A DNA stretch of 64,000 nt from Pomphorhynchus laevis (GCA_012934845.2 WNNJ02003009.1:62001-126000), one strand, 5' to 3'. Counted from the stretch's first letter, positions 10,162-22,548 are shown. A program made the numbers and translations. The notes: a model not told the origin generated them from the letters alone.

Positions 10162-13058
10162 TCAGGCGTCGAGAAGGTGTGAACGGAGGAGGTGTTTGAA
10201 TGTGATAAAAGAGGGAGCGCGGCGGACGTCGAGAGGGAGTTGATTCCAGGCGAGTGAGGCGGCGACGAGGAAGGATCGGAGACCGTAGTTGTTGGAGTAA
10301 TTAGGAACGTGGAGTAAGAGGGTATGACAGGAACGAAGCGATAGCGAGGTGGGGCGAGTATCGTCTAAGAAAGGAATGTTGATGAACGATGGGGAGCCGA
10401 CAGCGATGAGACGAAAAGTAATGAGAAGAAGGCGGAGTTTGATGCGGATGTGGATGGTGGGCCAGGAGAGTTGGGCAAAATATGTGGATGTGTGGTCGAA
10501 GCGACGGAGGCGAAAGAGCACTCGAACGGCGGTGTTGATTATTCGTTGTAGGGGTAGGATGATGGATTTTGGAGAATTGGCGAAAAGGCTAAGGCAGTAA
10601 TCGATTTTAGGGAAAAGAAGCGATGAAAGAAGAGACATACAAGAACGGAAGTCGATAAGGGGGCGAATACGGCGGATGTCACGAAGAATTAAGTTAGACG
10701 AGCGGACCTTGTCACGGACGAAGGGTTTAAGGGAAAGGTGATCATCGAAATGGAAGCCTAAGAAAGTGAGATTGTGGACTACAGGGATGATCGATGAGGC
10801 AAAAGATACAATGGGAGGAGATATGCTTGGTTTACGGGGAAGGATCCACATTATTTTGGACTTTTCGGCGTTTAGAACGAGATGGAGATTGGAGAGACGC
10901 TTGTAGATAGAAGAGAGACAGTTGGAGGCAGAAATGCCGATATCGTGTATGCGATGTGCGGGTGCATGAGCATAGATTAGAATGTCATCGGCGTATTGCA
11001 TGACGTTAAAGGAGTAAGGTTTGATAAATGGAGAGAGATCGCCAAGCAAAAGAGAGAAAAGCAGGGGACCTAAGACTGAACCTTGTGGAACCCCGCAAAA
11101 AATAGGGATGGGAGTGGAGGATGATGAATTAGAACAGACGCGAAAGGAACGGTCGGTTAAATATGAGGCGAACCATGCTACGGAGGAGGAAGAAAAGCCG
11201 TAATCATGACGAAGGCGAGAAAGGAGGACGGAGTGGTCGACAATGTCGAATGCGGAGGAGAGGTCCAGGGAGATGAGAACACTATATAGAGCCTTGTCTC
11301 GAGAAATGAGTAAGTCATTGTACACTTTTATGCATGCGATTTCTGTCGAGTGATTAGAGCGGAAAGCGGATTGGAAAGGAGGGTACAGATTGGATGAGGA
11401 GAGATAAGCGTTGATTTGTATTAAGATGAGGCGTTCTAAGAGCTTAGAAAGAGTAGGGAGTAGTGAAATGGGGCGATAGCTAGAAGGAAGGGAGGGGTCG
11501 AGCGATTGTTTCTTAAGGAGGGGACGAACGATTGCGGATTTCCAGTGTGAAGGGAAGATACGACTGCGGATGGACGAGTTAAACAAGGTTGTGAGAAATG
11601 GGGATATCGATGAGCATATGGATTTTAATATGTGGGTAGGCAGGGGATCGGCAGGTGAGGTTTTGTTGGGCAAGGACATTAGGACAGATGATACTTCTGT
11701 AGGTGATACAGGGAGAAGATGAAAGAGTTCCAGAAGGATGAGAGTAGACTGGGCAGAGTGGGATAGGATGGAAACCGGGGTGTGAGAGAGCAGCGTGGAT
11801 ACTTTAGTCTGGAGAAATGACGAATAATCATTAGCATTGATGTTGCAAGGCGTAGAGGAACGAGCCAGGATTGAGTTAAAAGTATGCCAGAGAGTCTTAG
11901 AGTTGAATGAAGTGATTATTTTATGCTGCCAGAAGAGTTGCATTTGGTACGTAGTAGGTTGAGATGAGACCGGCGAAGAGCAAGATAGGAATCACGGAAA
12001 GACGGAGTGATCGAGCGGAAATCGCGTCTGAGAGAGCGGTGATAGACTCGAAAAGCATGGCGGAGTCGACGCTTTGAGAGTAGGCATTGGATGTCAAACC
12101 ATGGGGCACGGTGCAAGCGACGGTGTGGGTGAGACTTGAAGGGCAAGAGAATATCGAGAGTGGATGTGAGTTCAGAGTCGAAAAGAAAGGCGAGATCGTG
12201 AGGAGATGAATATGTTATTGTGGGTAATGATAGAGACGATTTGAGTAAGGCAGAGCGGAGAAGGGAAAGGTCAAGATATCTCCAAGGGCGACGTAGGATT
12301 GTAGGTGTGTGAGGAGGGGTGTGGTTGCGAGCGAGATCAAGGGTGATAAGAAAGTGATCGGATAGACCAGGATCAGAGATGGACAGTGAGGTGTGGGCAG
12401 CAAAATGATCGGGGACAGCGATGATGTCGAGTGCCCTGCCAAGTATATGTGTGGGGGCAGTGGAGATTAGTTTGTAATTGTAGTTGGATAGAATGTTGAT
12501 GAAGCGGATGGAATCTGTGGAAGAGGGGCGGTCTAGGCGGATATTGAAGTCGCCTAGAACGAGTGAAGGGATTGAGGACAAAGAACAATGAGAAAGGAGG
12601 TCAGCGAGTTCGGTAAAAAATAAGGCTGTAGGAGCTGATGAACCAGGACGGTATACAATGGCGAGATCTAGAGTGATCGGGTTAGAATAACGACAAGTGA
12701 GCAATTCAAAAGAGCAAGGACTGAAAGGGGGATTGATTTTGCGAAGAGACGCTGGGTGACGCGCGAATGTGACGATGCCGCCATGATTAGAGGATTTAGA
12801 AGGGCATGAGCTGAGGGGGCGGGCGGATTCGACTAGGGAGCAACCGGCAGAGAGCAGACGGCGAATGGAAAGGTCGTCGGAATCTGAGTGCCAGGATTCG
12901 GTGAGGCAGAAGAGATCGATGGATTGCTTGGTGAATAGGTTGAGGATAAGATCGGATTTATTGAGAATAGATCTAGTGTTGAGGAGACCGAGGCGGAAAC
13001 CGTGTGCTGTGGCGAAAGAAACTAGTGGAGAAGACACATAGGAGAGATGGAGCGCCAT
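10162..13058 (-). pseudogene. LINE-A copy 2 ORF2, one frameshift
   Basis: The start ATG is at 13058-13056 and the stop at 10164-10162. Frames 13058-11916 (endonuclease and linker) and 11943-10162 (RT) overlap around 11930, where copy 1 has an extra C. This single-base deletion is the only break seen. The catalytic motifs LVLGDFNIR, LSDHFLI, FCGVPQGSVLGPLLFSLL and QYADDILIY are all intact. Only a handful of amino-acid differences separate it from copy 1 (for example Gly to Arg after HIL, Val to Ala before IVYR). Confidence 0.9.
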
Positions 13059-14419
13059 CGAATTTTTGGACGGGTGTGGACAATTTGAAAATTTCCGTCT
13101 ATGTTTCGGATGGCGAGTGAAGTTTCGCCGTTTTCCTCGCGACGACGTTTTTCGATGCGGGATGAAGAGATTTGAGCGATTTCGGAAGGGGCGCGATCGG
13201 GGAAAATTCGAGTGGTTGAAGATGACATGAGTTTGAATCGTTGTTAGAGGACAGAAGACGCGTGAGAGCGATGCTTGAAAACAATTTTTAGGAGAGGGGG
13301 CTGGGAAGGATTAGATTGAGAAGATTTGTTTAGACGGATGAATGCGACTGGAGAAATGTCCTTGAAAAAGGATGGTTTATCCGCAGGAACAATAGACGAG
13401 AGGATGGATCTGAAGGCGGAAACATCGTGGTCCAGACGTGCTTGTGGATATAAGGAGTTAGAAGGCGTGATATTAGTAACAATGACGCAACGATCGCGAG
13501 AAGCAAAGCGCTTCCGTAAAGGAGGACGACTGACGTGAGTAGGTGATATCACGATAGAAGAGCTGGCAGTTGATGATTTGGAGGGATTTGGTTTGACGAC
13601 GGAAGACATAGAGGATAATGATAATAAAGCGGGTGGCAAGCGATGTGAGGAAAGGTTATGAGTGGAAGGATAGTGGAGGCTGGTGGAGGTGATTTTGATT
13701 GATGGATGCAAGTTATTGAGAAACGAGACAGGAAGGACGGGACGTGGGGTGTCGGGGAGTGAACATACATTAGTTGTGACAATTTGCGGCTCCGTCACTG
13801 TATCGGTAGATTTATCATAAATTTGACAAAATCCATCTTGCTGCGATACAATTTGCGGCTCCTTCAGATTATCTGATAATGGATTATCTGATGATGACGT
13901 AGAAACGCAATGAGGGGTAGAAATGTAAGGTGATTTATCTGATACGACAAAAGAAATACTGGGTTGCAAATGGTCAATGACAGTAACATCAGAAGATTGA
14001 GCTGATTGATTGGGCAAAATTGAAGGATGTATAGTAATACCTGTAGAAGAGATGGGAGATTTGGCATTCTTAGATGCAATCGAATGCGGAAGAATTGGGC
14101 ATCGAGGTTGAGACTTATTACAATACGAAGAGGCGTGTGTGGACATCGCTGCATTGCCAGATAGTTTCAATATATTTGTCTTGAGACTCTCTATTTCACT
14201 CTTCATCGTATTTATCATCTTAGCCGAACAGTAGCCACAGTAGAATTCGTTGTCTGCAAGGCAAGATGCCTGGGATTCTGAAGTCCAAATACTTACCCAC
14301 GTGTGACAATCATTGTTTGAGCAAAGGACTTGTTGTTCAGATCAATTGGAAACATCTCTAACATCGGTGTTGGACGCAACATGGTTGGGAACTTGAGACT
14401 TTTGTTTTTTCCGACCCAT
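13022..14419 (-). pseudogene. LINE-A copy 2 ORF1 with an early nonsense change, including the extended frame
   Basis: The ATG corresponding to copy 1 is at 14419-14417. A GGA to TGA change near 14340 interrupts the N-terminus before the PHD-like finger; the frame then runs to the shared TAA at 13246-13244 and stays open beyond it to 13022. The middle and RRM-like parts match copy 1 almost residue for residue (one Pro to Ser change seen). Presence of the same TAA plus an intact downstream extension in both copies argues that the TAA is inherited from the active master. Confidence 0.8.
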
Positions 14420-14680
14420 TTGTATATAGTCGTTTGATTCGTGATTTTATTCTCCTCGTTGTATGTATATTAGATTGTATGTTATTTATTGTAGATGACG
14501 GGAGATTGTATGTTATTTATTGTAGATGACGGCAGATGACGGGAGTCTGTTCCAACTGTTTATTACTCGATCTCTGATATCCTGATAGTGTCGATGGACT
14601 TTTTGTAAGAACTTTAATAACCAATACTTTTTTTAACCTTGTTTTTTGCTAGAACACTTATAAATTTTCTTTATAAGTAA

Positions 14681-14788
14681 GATAGTCGTTTAGATCGTTG
14701 TATAGATCGTTGTAAGATCGTCGTATAGATCGCTGTATATATCGTTGTAAGATCGTTGGAAGATCGTCGTTTAGATCGTTGTATAGAT
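14681..14788. repeat. Minisatellite, unit about 12-13 bp (GATCGTTGTATA-like)
   Basis: About eight imperfect units of GATCGTTGTATA / GATCGTCGTTTA / GATCGTTGTAA run in tandem inside the divergent 5' segment of LINE-A copy 2. The repeat is absent from copy 1, so it is either an expanded 5' UTR repeat or sequence between the element and its insertion point. Confidence 0.7.
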
Positions 14789-14933
14789 TTTTATATTGTA
14801 TGTTTATCAGAACCAAATTTTTTTAAGTAGTTAATAATATTTAATAATTTTTAACTTTTACACCTTTTCTTCTTTGAAAAGTCTAATAAATATTGTATGT
14901 TTATAAGAAACCAAAATTTTTTAAAATTTTTTT

Positions 14934-17109
14934 AAATTATCAACATCCTCACATGAATGAATGGGCCGCTGTATTTTTAAGTCATCTACATACAAACATG
15001 ATCGAGAGCGAATGCACCCAGGCAAATCGTTAACATAAATGCTGAATAAAAGCGGACCCAAAACTGAACCTTGAGGTACTCCAATATGACATTCTCTAGA
15101 CACAGACAATGACCAATCGACAAGTACTCGAAAGCAACGATCACGAAGAAATTCTCTAATCTAATCAACTATTATGTTTGGGAGCCCAGTATTGACAAGT
15201 TTCTGAAGAAGTAAACCATGATCTACTCTATCAAAAGCTTTAGAAAAGTCGAAGAATATAATGTCTGTATCAGTATAATGTGTCTTATTCGCTGTCCAAT
15301 CAAGATGAACATCAAGCAAATTTGAAACAGTTGAATAACCCTCCCGAAATCCGTGCTTATTAGGGACTAAAATTTTTCCTACACGACAAAACTCAACCAT
15401 GTAGCGATGCACAAACCTCTCCAACACTCTACAGCAAATGCAGGTCATGCTCACCGGCCTATAATTCTCGACGAAAGAGCGATCTCCCTTCTTGAAGTAG
15501 GGAAAAACAATTGACTGCTTCCACACATTAGGAAGAGATCTTTCGAAGATTGACTGGCGAAAAATTGCAGAGAGGAAATCAAATTGAGCCTGCTAATCTG
15601 CGCAGATAAACAGAAGGTAGTAAGTCACAACCTCTTGAATTATTTGCTTTTAGACGGCGTAATTCGGAATAGACTTTAGCTGGCGTTATCAAATTGTCAA
15701 GGTCCAACTCAAGACGTGTCAGAGTAAGTGTTCAGCACACTAGATTCCATACAAAAAGTTTCATGTTCATTTGCGGGCTCTAATGAAGTGCAATAGTGTG
15801 CCACAAACTCTTCAGCTAGGTCATTCGCAGAAATGTCATAGAAGTAGTGACAAATCGAAGAATCAACAGCTCCCCTACTTGATAGGTACTGAAAAAGGAC
15901 CTTTAAATCGTATTTACACTGGTTAGCTAATGCATTCTCAAATGCACACCGCTTCTTTCTCTTCAATGAATTGAATAAATTTCTTGCCTGTTTAAAAACA
16001 TCATAACTACACTCCCCAACTGTAGCGATTGACGATCAAATTACGAGTCCTCAATGTTGAACGTAACTCAGAATCGAACCAGGGAGAATCTTTTCGACGT
16101 GTCCTGCTTCTAAGTAAAGAGAATAAAATAAGCAGCGACTCTAAGTAACTCTGAAAGTAATTCCACGCGCCGTGTACTCCAACAACAGCGTGATCTGGCC
16201 AGGAAGCTGTTGAAAGTATTGACTGAATTGCATCTGTGTTGGTTTTGAAAGCATTAACCACTTGATTTTCACGCGGACCTCGAGTTTCTTCTTGAAACCT
16301 TAACTAACGATCACTACGCAATGATCAGACATACCGATCGGGGAATCATAACGGATAGCGTTAATAATCTCACTGTTCGAAGATACACATACATCTAATA
16401 GAGATCTACTGTCACTAGCAAAACGAGTGCAATTTTGGACATGCTGAGTTAAACCACAATAGATGATACACTCCAGAAGGTCATATGACGCATAGTCACA
16501 AGTAGGAAAAGCCGTATACGAATTCCAATCAACCGAAGGCATATTCAAGTCACCAAGTATTAAAACATTGGAGGTACCTTTAGAATAAAGTTCTACTTCC
16601 CCAATCAGTTTATCTGTGGTGGCTAAGGGTGAACGATATACTACCCCCAGAACAAGCGAAGCGGTATGCATGAATTTTACCCGACACCACAAACTTTCGA
16701 CTTTATCAGAAGAAGCAGTGCTAAGAATAGTTACTTTCACATCGTTGCTCACATAAAGAATAACACCTCCACCTCTTTCACTTTTACGATCACTGCGGAA
16801 AACCAGATAACCGGGGATGGAGACATCATTATCAACAATATCACCATATAGCCATGATTCTGTGATAGCAAATAATTTAGGACGAATTAACTGAACTCTA
16901 TATCTCAGTTCATCTATCTTCGATATAAGACTGCGAACATTACCATGGATTATTTCACAATGCCCCAACATACCTCTGGGAGTATTCCTATCACCCCTTA
17001 CACATCCTAATAACCCGGACGCTAAACCATTTAGACTCTGATAGGCAGAGTAGACGAGCCCGTTTCGATTACAGAATGCACGCGAGGCGACATGACTAGT
17101 GGGCTCCAA
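14934..17109 (-). pseudogene. LINE-D ORF2, endonuclease and RT palm
   Basis: From 17109 downward the endonuclease reads HGNVRSLISKIDELRY, FAITESWLYGD, ILGDLNMPSVDW and IGMSDHCVVI (to about 16300). Linker pieces follow at 16261-16007 and 15966-15709. RT pieces are at 15526-15161 (NYRPVSMTCICCRVLERF, IFFDFSKAFDRVDH) and 15109-14935 (GVPQGSVLGPLLFSIYVND, catalytic box YVDD). Four or more frame breaks separate them. The last codons before 14934 join to the segment at 10081. Confidence 0.85.
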
Positions 17110-17288
17110 CTCAGCCGGATGCGTCGTTTCACAATCTGAAAATTTTTCACATAGAGATTTGTTTCTCCTTTAGCAACACGATATGCTAGTTCCTCTTTAA
17201 TCTTCGATAATTTTTTTCGTTCTAATACATCAAGATCTTTCAGCAGTCGAATATTAGACCCTTTGAGACGGAACGAGTTTCGCAACAT
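17031..17288 (-). pseudogene. LINE-D ORF1 C-terminal fragment
   Basis: An 85-aa frame contains LKGSNIRLLKDLDVLERKK and GETNLYVKNFQIVKRR, the characteristic end of LINE ORF1 proteins after the RRM-like domain (Lys-rich helix, then a Gly-Glu turn and a short beta strand). It overlaps the start of the ORF2 endonuclease frame at 17109, the usual ORF1/ORF2 arrangement. No upstream ORF1 sequence was recognised, so the rest is lost or diverged. Confidence 0.6.
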
Positions 17289-17290
17289 TA

Positions 17291-17590
17291 AGGTAGCATG
17301 AAGTTGGTTATGGAAGACAGCTTTGAGTAGTCGAGGTTTATTATTTAAAGAATTACGCTTACCTTATCATTAAAGCATTACGCTTAATATGATAAGTTCC
17401 TTGTCGGCAAATCTATTCTTCTGTGAATTCTGCTGTGCTCGAATGATAGACAAGCTACATATTAATTTACAGTCACAAAATCGTTAAAAAAGTGAGCAGA
17501 AAACTTGTATTAGGAATTGGAAGTGTTAATTGCATTGATAAATATGTGCAATCCGTCCCCATAAAATGGATACTAGAAATTAAATCAGCT
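17291..17590. other. AT-rich spacer; Penelope-type outer end at its edge
   Basis: No gene seen. At 17583-17607 the sequence AATCAGCTAACTGAGTCTACGTA matches the outer end of the Penelope-like terminal repeats, alone and without the rest of the repeat. Confidence 0.45.
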
Positions 17591-17599
17591 AACTGAGTC

Positions 17600-18460
17600 T
17601 ACGTATTTGGTCATTAGTCAGACTATTTGGTCAACTTGACTCCACTTGATGTTAATGTTATTGGTGATCATAATATCAGATGTCATCAAGAAATTGTTGA
17701 AGATAATGATCACATGTACGACACAGCGCTCTTATTACATGAATGAAACGATAAACATCTACGCTCACTAGGCTTTCAAAGATAGTATCACGGAGCCAAC
17801 TTTCAGAAATTGCAAAAACATAATTTGATGACACTATATAGCATTAAAATTCGTCTAAATTACAAAGTATAACCAACTTAGAGGTTAACCAACTTTGAAG
17901 TTGAACCAACTTCAAAGTTGGTTATTCTAACCAAGTTAGAATATCCAACTTTGAATAGAGGTCACACACATTACTAAAGTCACCTGATTGACTGTCTTCT
18001 TTAAAATCAACTAACATTCCTAGTGATCTCGATTCACGGTAGAGCAGCTTGAGTTCCACCGAACAAAAGGTCTGCGACGGAAGACCTGAAAATTCATTAT
18101 GCAAAGGTTTATTTCTCCAGAGGCTAAACGCCTTCTCATTTCTTTTTTGGCCTTCGTAAGACGTTCCCTTTCATTGCGAGATAGATCCTTAAATATGCGA
18201 ACGTTGCGACCCTTTAACATTATGCCGCTTGAAAAAAAATCGAAGCTTCTTCAGATGATGTGAGAAACATCTTTAATAATATCACGTTTCCACCTTCACG
18301 ATTACCCAGACGGTAAAATTTCTTGAATTTAAGTCTTTTAGCAGTTTCCTCCTCTCCCTCTAAACATAGTTGATATAACTGAACGCACAGAAGAACATCA
18401 TCACCTAAGCAATCTTGAGGACTAAAATAATTCGATTTAAATATATTAGCGAATATCACA
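17600..18460 (-). pseudogene. LINE-E remnant: ORF1 C-terminus and start of endonuclease
   Basis: On the minus strand 18459-18220 reads RLKFKKFYRLGNREGGNVIL, and after one frame break 18220-18020 reads KGRNVRIFKDLSRNERERL and ASGEINLCIMNFQVFRRR. Together these are the RRM-like domain and tail of a LINE ORF1 protein. Downstream, about 17850-17760 encodes FAISESWLRDTIFES, an early endonuclease motif of the following ORF2. The rest is too decayed to read. A 16-bp hairpin (17888-17903 with 17907-17922) lies between the two parts. Confidence 0.6.
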
Positions 18461-18874
18461 CAGCTTGATCGATTATAATTTACTCGGTTTTTTTTCCAAA
18501 CTCACTGTTGAAATCTTATTAATCCTAACACATAACCAATATAAGTATTGCTCAAATTATGCAAACGTGACAATATTGTTCACTGTGTATGGAACATTCT
18601 CGGTCTCTCGGGCACAATTGCCTATCCGAATATGTTCAGAGTTGCTATTAATCACGACATCGTTAAATTTTAGGATAGAATATGGAATATCATTTAGGAA
18701 TATATCTAAAGCCGTATTCGTCGATTGTTACTGATTTCTAATAGACTGATTGCTACGGATGGCACGTGACGAGAAGGTGCGCGAATGATATCTAACAGTA
18801 AGTGGAGTATTAACAGCTGGGCATATATAACAGCTGGCAATGAAGTATAGAAGTATCAGAAGTATCATCTGTAC

Positions 18875-20485
18875 AGAAGTATCATCTGTCCCCATGTCCT
18901 TGCCCAACAAAACATAACCTGCCGATCCCATGCCTATAAATATACTTAAATCCATATGCTTATCGATACCCCCTTTCTCACAACATTGTTTAACTAGTAC
19001 ATCCGCAGTCGTATCTTCCCTTCACACTGGAAATCCGCAATCGTTCGTCCCCTCCTTAAGAAACAATCGCTCGACCCCTCCCTTCCTTCTAGCTATCGCC
19101 CCATTTCACTACTCCCTACTCTTTCTAAGCTCTTAGAACGCCTCATCTTAATACAAATCAACGCTTATCTCTCCTCATCAAATCTGTACCCTACTTTCCA
19201 ATTCGCTTTCCGCTCTAATAATCACTCGACAGAAATCGCATGCATAAAAGTGTACAACGACTTACTCATTTCTCGAGACAAGGCTCTATATAGTGTTCTC
19301 ATCTCCCTTGACCTCTCCTCCGCATTCGACATTGTCGACCACTCCCTCCTCCTTTCTCGCCTTCGTTATGATTACGGCTTTTCTTCCTCCTCCATAGCAT
19401 GGTTTGCCTCATATCTATCCGACCGTTCCTTTCGAGTTTGTTCTAATTCATCATCCTCCCATCCCTATTTTTTGCGGGGTTCCACAAGGTTCAGTCCTAG
19501 GTCTTCTGCTTTTCTCTCTTCTGATTGGCGATCTCTCTCCGTTTATCAAACCTTTTTCCTTTAACGTCATGCAATACGCCGATGATATTCTAATCTATGC
19601 TCATGCACCCGCACCTCGCATACACGATATCAGCATTTCTGCTTCCAACTGTCTTTCTTCTATCTACAAACGTCTCTCCAATCTCCATCTCGTTCTAAAC
19701 CCCGAAAAGTCCAAAATAATGTGGATCCTAACCCCCTTAACCAAACATATCTTCTCCCGCTGTATATTTTGCCTCATCGATCATCTCCATAGTACACAAT
19801 CTCACTTTCTTAGGCTTCCATTTCGATGATCACCTTTCCCTTAAACCCTTCGTCCGTGACAAGGTCCGCTCGTCTAACTTAATTCTCCGTGACATCCGCC
19901 GTATCCGCCCCTTATCGACTTCCGTTCTTGTATGTCTCTTCTTTCATCGCTTCTTTTCCCTAAAATCGATTACTGCCTTAGCCTTTTCGCCAATTCTCCA
20001 AAATCCATCATCCTACCCCTACAACGAATAATCAACACCGCCGTTCGAGTGCTCTTTCGTCTCCGTCGTTTCGACCACACATCTACATATTTTGCCTAAC
20101 TTTCCTGACCCACCATCCACATCCGCATCAAATTCCGCCTTCTTCTCGTAACTTTTCGTCTCATCGCTGTCGGCTCCCCATCGTTCATCAACCTTCCTTT
20201 CTTAGACGACACTCGCCCCACCTCGCTATCGCTGCGGTTCCGTCATACCCTCTTACTCCACATTCCTAATTACTCCAATGACTACGGTCTCCGATTCTTC
20301 CTCGTCGCCGCCTCACTTGCCTGGAATCAACTCCCTCTCGACGTCCTCCGCACCCCCTCCTTTATCACATTTAAACACCTCCTTTGTTCACACCTTCTCG
20401 ACACATGATTTACAGTTTTGTTTTTGTTGTGGTCATGTAAGCGTGCGTTAGCACGCATTTGTCACGTTAAAATAAATCTTTTTTT
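18875..20485 (+). mobile_element. LINE-A copy 3, 5'-truncated
   Basis: It begins at a point equivalent to about 3910 of copy 1 and covers the RT and the complete 3' UTR with hairpin, AATAAA and seven T. It is more diverged than copies 1 and 2: several frame breaks and stops, although QYADDILIYAHAP and SLDLSSAFDIVDH are still readable (19250-19700). A 15-base scrap of its start (AGAAGTATCATCTGT) is repeated just upstream at about 18859, a common 5'-junction irregularity. It abuts the fossil Gypsy fragment. Confidence 0.85.
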
Positions 20486-20489
20486 AATT

Positions 20490-22083
20490 GTGTAAGATGT
20501 ACATGTCCAGTCGTAAATTCGTAATTTCAGTTGCCTATTCAATTATGTCTCAACTGCTTCACGCAAAGCAAAAAGAACCCGGCGACTTCCCCAACACTGC
20601 GGAATTGCATCGGCATTCACAGTTAACTTGACCTCGAAATTCTGTATGCAAGTGGTGCTAGGCTCAAATAATCCGGAATAACAGTATAATAGATCTCGAA
20701 TTTTATCGTCATTGTTCAAAGTGGACTTAATAAGTTATATCGATTCTAACTGTTTCGAATTGTACTCGAAGGAATTTGCATGAATTATAAAATTAGGCCA
20801 CTCTATATTGAAGGCACTTATCTACGTTCTGCCGAAAAGAGGTTGACCCGCTGTATCCAATACAGTTGCACATAACATCTGCGACCGTTCGTTGAGAGTT
20901 GCCATAACTTTACATGATCCTATAGCGTCTAGAACATGTCCGCCATATGTTTTCAGGGCATGTGATGGATATAACCTAGGTTTCCCTGTCTCGGATCAAA
21001 TAGGTTTCGGAAGTATTGAAAAACTTGCGCTGGTGTCGAATTCCATGTTGATGAGCTTATCATTAATTCTCAGCTTAATTATAGGTACGTCGTTATTGAT
21101 TCTGATCGTATTTAAAGTATTTAATTGCGACATTTCATCAGTTTCCACCCTAGCGAATTTTGTTCCTGTTGAATGTCGATTCTTTACTTCGACAACATGC
21201 ACGAAAGTGACCCTTCGGCCACAGCGTAAACATTTGTTATTTCTTGCTGGACACACTAGCTGACCATCATAACGTCTTTCACATCGCGGGCATGTATCTC
21301 TATATATTGGTCTTGACTGATTTTTATAGAAAGACCTGGGTTGAATATCGGCATTCTTTCTAAGTGCGTTGATCACTTTTGTTTCTTGCTTGATGCGAAG
21401 TGCTTCAATTTGTCCTTCTTGATCCTTGTACGACATTATTCTATGGTTACTCTAAATTAACTCATGAGTATTGCATACTCTTAAAACTTCATCAAGCGTA
21501 GGGGAATCCATCTAAAGTAAAGAGTTTCGGACGCTTGAATGTGGTGTATTCATTACAATATGATCATTTATCAGATCGTCGATTGCCTGCTTCTCAATGA
21601 CAATCGTCTGATTGTAGAAGTGTCAGTCACGTGCCTTCTCTTTTAATCTGGACAACCATTCACTATACTTTTCATTTTCATTCATTGTACATTGCATAAA
21701 TCATACCGTGAGGCTATTACATGGGTAGGTTTCACTAAATGTTCCGTGAGTAATTGTAGTATCTTGGCGAATGACACACCCTCTATAGTCTGACCTGCAT
21801 TCAATTGATTTATCAATTTATAGATTTTAGGACCTACCCAAGAAAGCAAGAATTGTTTCTTTTGTACGTCCTTCTCAACACCTTGCAATTTAAAGTGATC
21901 TTCAAGTTGCTCGGCATAATCTGACCATGATTCGATATACTTTGTAAATTGTCTATAGACTGAGATCGGAATATGTTCTGCGACCGTAGTTGTTCCACTG
22001 CTCTGTCCGATAAGCCGTTCTAGTAGCCGATTTTGATGCTGCAGAATGTTTTTGAGTGAAACATCCTCGTCGCCAGTTTTCAT
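20490..22083 (-). mobile_element. Fossil Ty3/Gypsy-type LTR retrotransposon fragment (gag, zinc knuckles, protease)
   Basis: On the minus strand the parts run in the usual order: gag capsid-like region (22083-21682), nucleocapsid with two Cys/His knuckles and aspartic protease (21436 to about 20900), then sequence leading toward the RT (to about 20500). No LTRs and no RT or integrase core are present, so only part of one element remains. It is clearly broken in several places and looks old. LINE-A copy 3 abuts its downstream end. Confidence 0.75.
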
Positions 22084-22127
22084 GATTACTCAGGTTCAGG
22101 AGCGACTTCACAACGGAACGAATACCG

Positions 22128-22445
22128 GTGTTCAGGACAAGATCAGACGACTCCATGCAGCCTGAAACGGAAAACATGTTTCAAACCATGATGCAGGCAT
22201 ACCGAAAGCTTGAGCGCCAGGTTCACGATCTGCAGAGCCAGCAAAGAAATGTTACACAGGACGTCATCATGGCAACCCCTGCTACAGCCAACGAATTCAA
22301 TACCGCGGAAATTCGTGAAATGATTCCGCGACTCGAGACGGCGATTGCAAATTCCCGAGCCAAGCCTAGAGACACGCGTGAGTTAGCAGCGTACCTAGCA
22401 GTACTGAAGGCCATGCCGGGGGAAGAAATCAGTGCATGTGGCTAA
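22128..22445 (+). CDS. Hypothetical 105-aa ORF with coiled-coil character
   Basis: The frame opens at 22128 and is richer in GC than its neighbours. It has an amphipathic, charged N-terminal half (MMQAYRKLERQVHDLQSQQR) and an Ala/Glu/Arg-rich second half ending MPGEEISACG. It is not recognised. It starts 45 bp from, and diverges from, the fossil Gypsy gag on the other strand. Two hairpins follow the stop: 22470-22505 (12-bp arms with one bulge) and 22529-22548 (TACCCC/GGGGTA). It could be the N-terminus of another retroelement protein or a host exon. Confidence 0.35.
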   Translation: MFRTRSDDSMQPETENMFQTMMQAYRKLERQVHDLQSQQRNVTQDVIMATPATANEFNTAEIREMIPRLETAIANSRAKPRDTRELAAYLAVLKAMPGEEISACG

Positions 22446-22548
22446 GGACTGGTTTCAAATATTCCTCCGCCGTGTTGTAACCATCTTAATGGCGGTTACA
22501 CACGGCTGGCATACTGTAGCTCCCTAGTTACCCCGTGTGACTGGGGTA

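Larger units (their letters stand above)
10082..14933 (-). mobile_element. LINE-A copy 2, near-intact, inverted relative to copy 1
   Basis: Same element as 894-5524 but on the minus strand. The 3' T-run (about ten) is at 10091-10082, and sequence matching copy 1 extends to about 14615. Beyond that, 14616-14933 is a longer, partly unrelated 5' segment that also contains the GGTTTCTTATAAACATAC motif of copy 1 twice. Flanking 5-bp duplications are at 10077-10081 and 14934-14938. Private lesions relative to copy 1 are a one-base deletion in ORF2 near 11930 and a TGA early in ORF1 near 14340. Both copies share the ORF1 TAA at 13246-13244. Confidence 0.9.
9240..17290 (-). mobile_element. LINE-D, APE-type LINE split by LINE-A copy 2
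   Basis: On the minus strand this reads ORF1 tail (17288 down), ORF2 endonuclease, RT, then after the LINE-A insertion (14933-10082) the thumb and C-terminus (10081-9302) and a short 3' UTR. The frame joins exactly: codons for D-N-L are interrupted and resume as Q-T-D-I-D-N-V, with AATTT (minus-strand sense) duplicated at 10077-10081 and 14934-14938. ORF2 carries at least four frame breaks or stops. It is an older relative of LINE-B. Confidence 0.85.
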
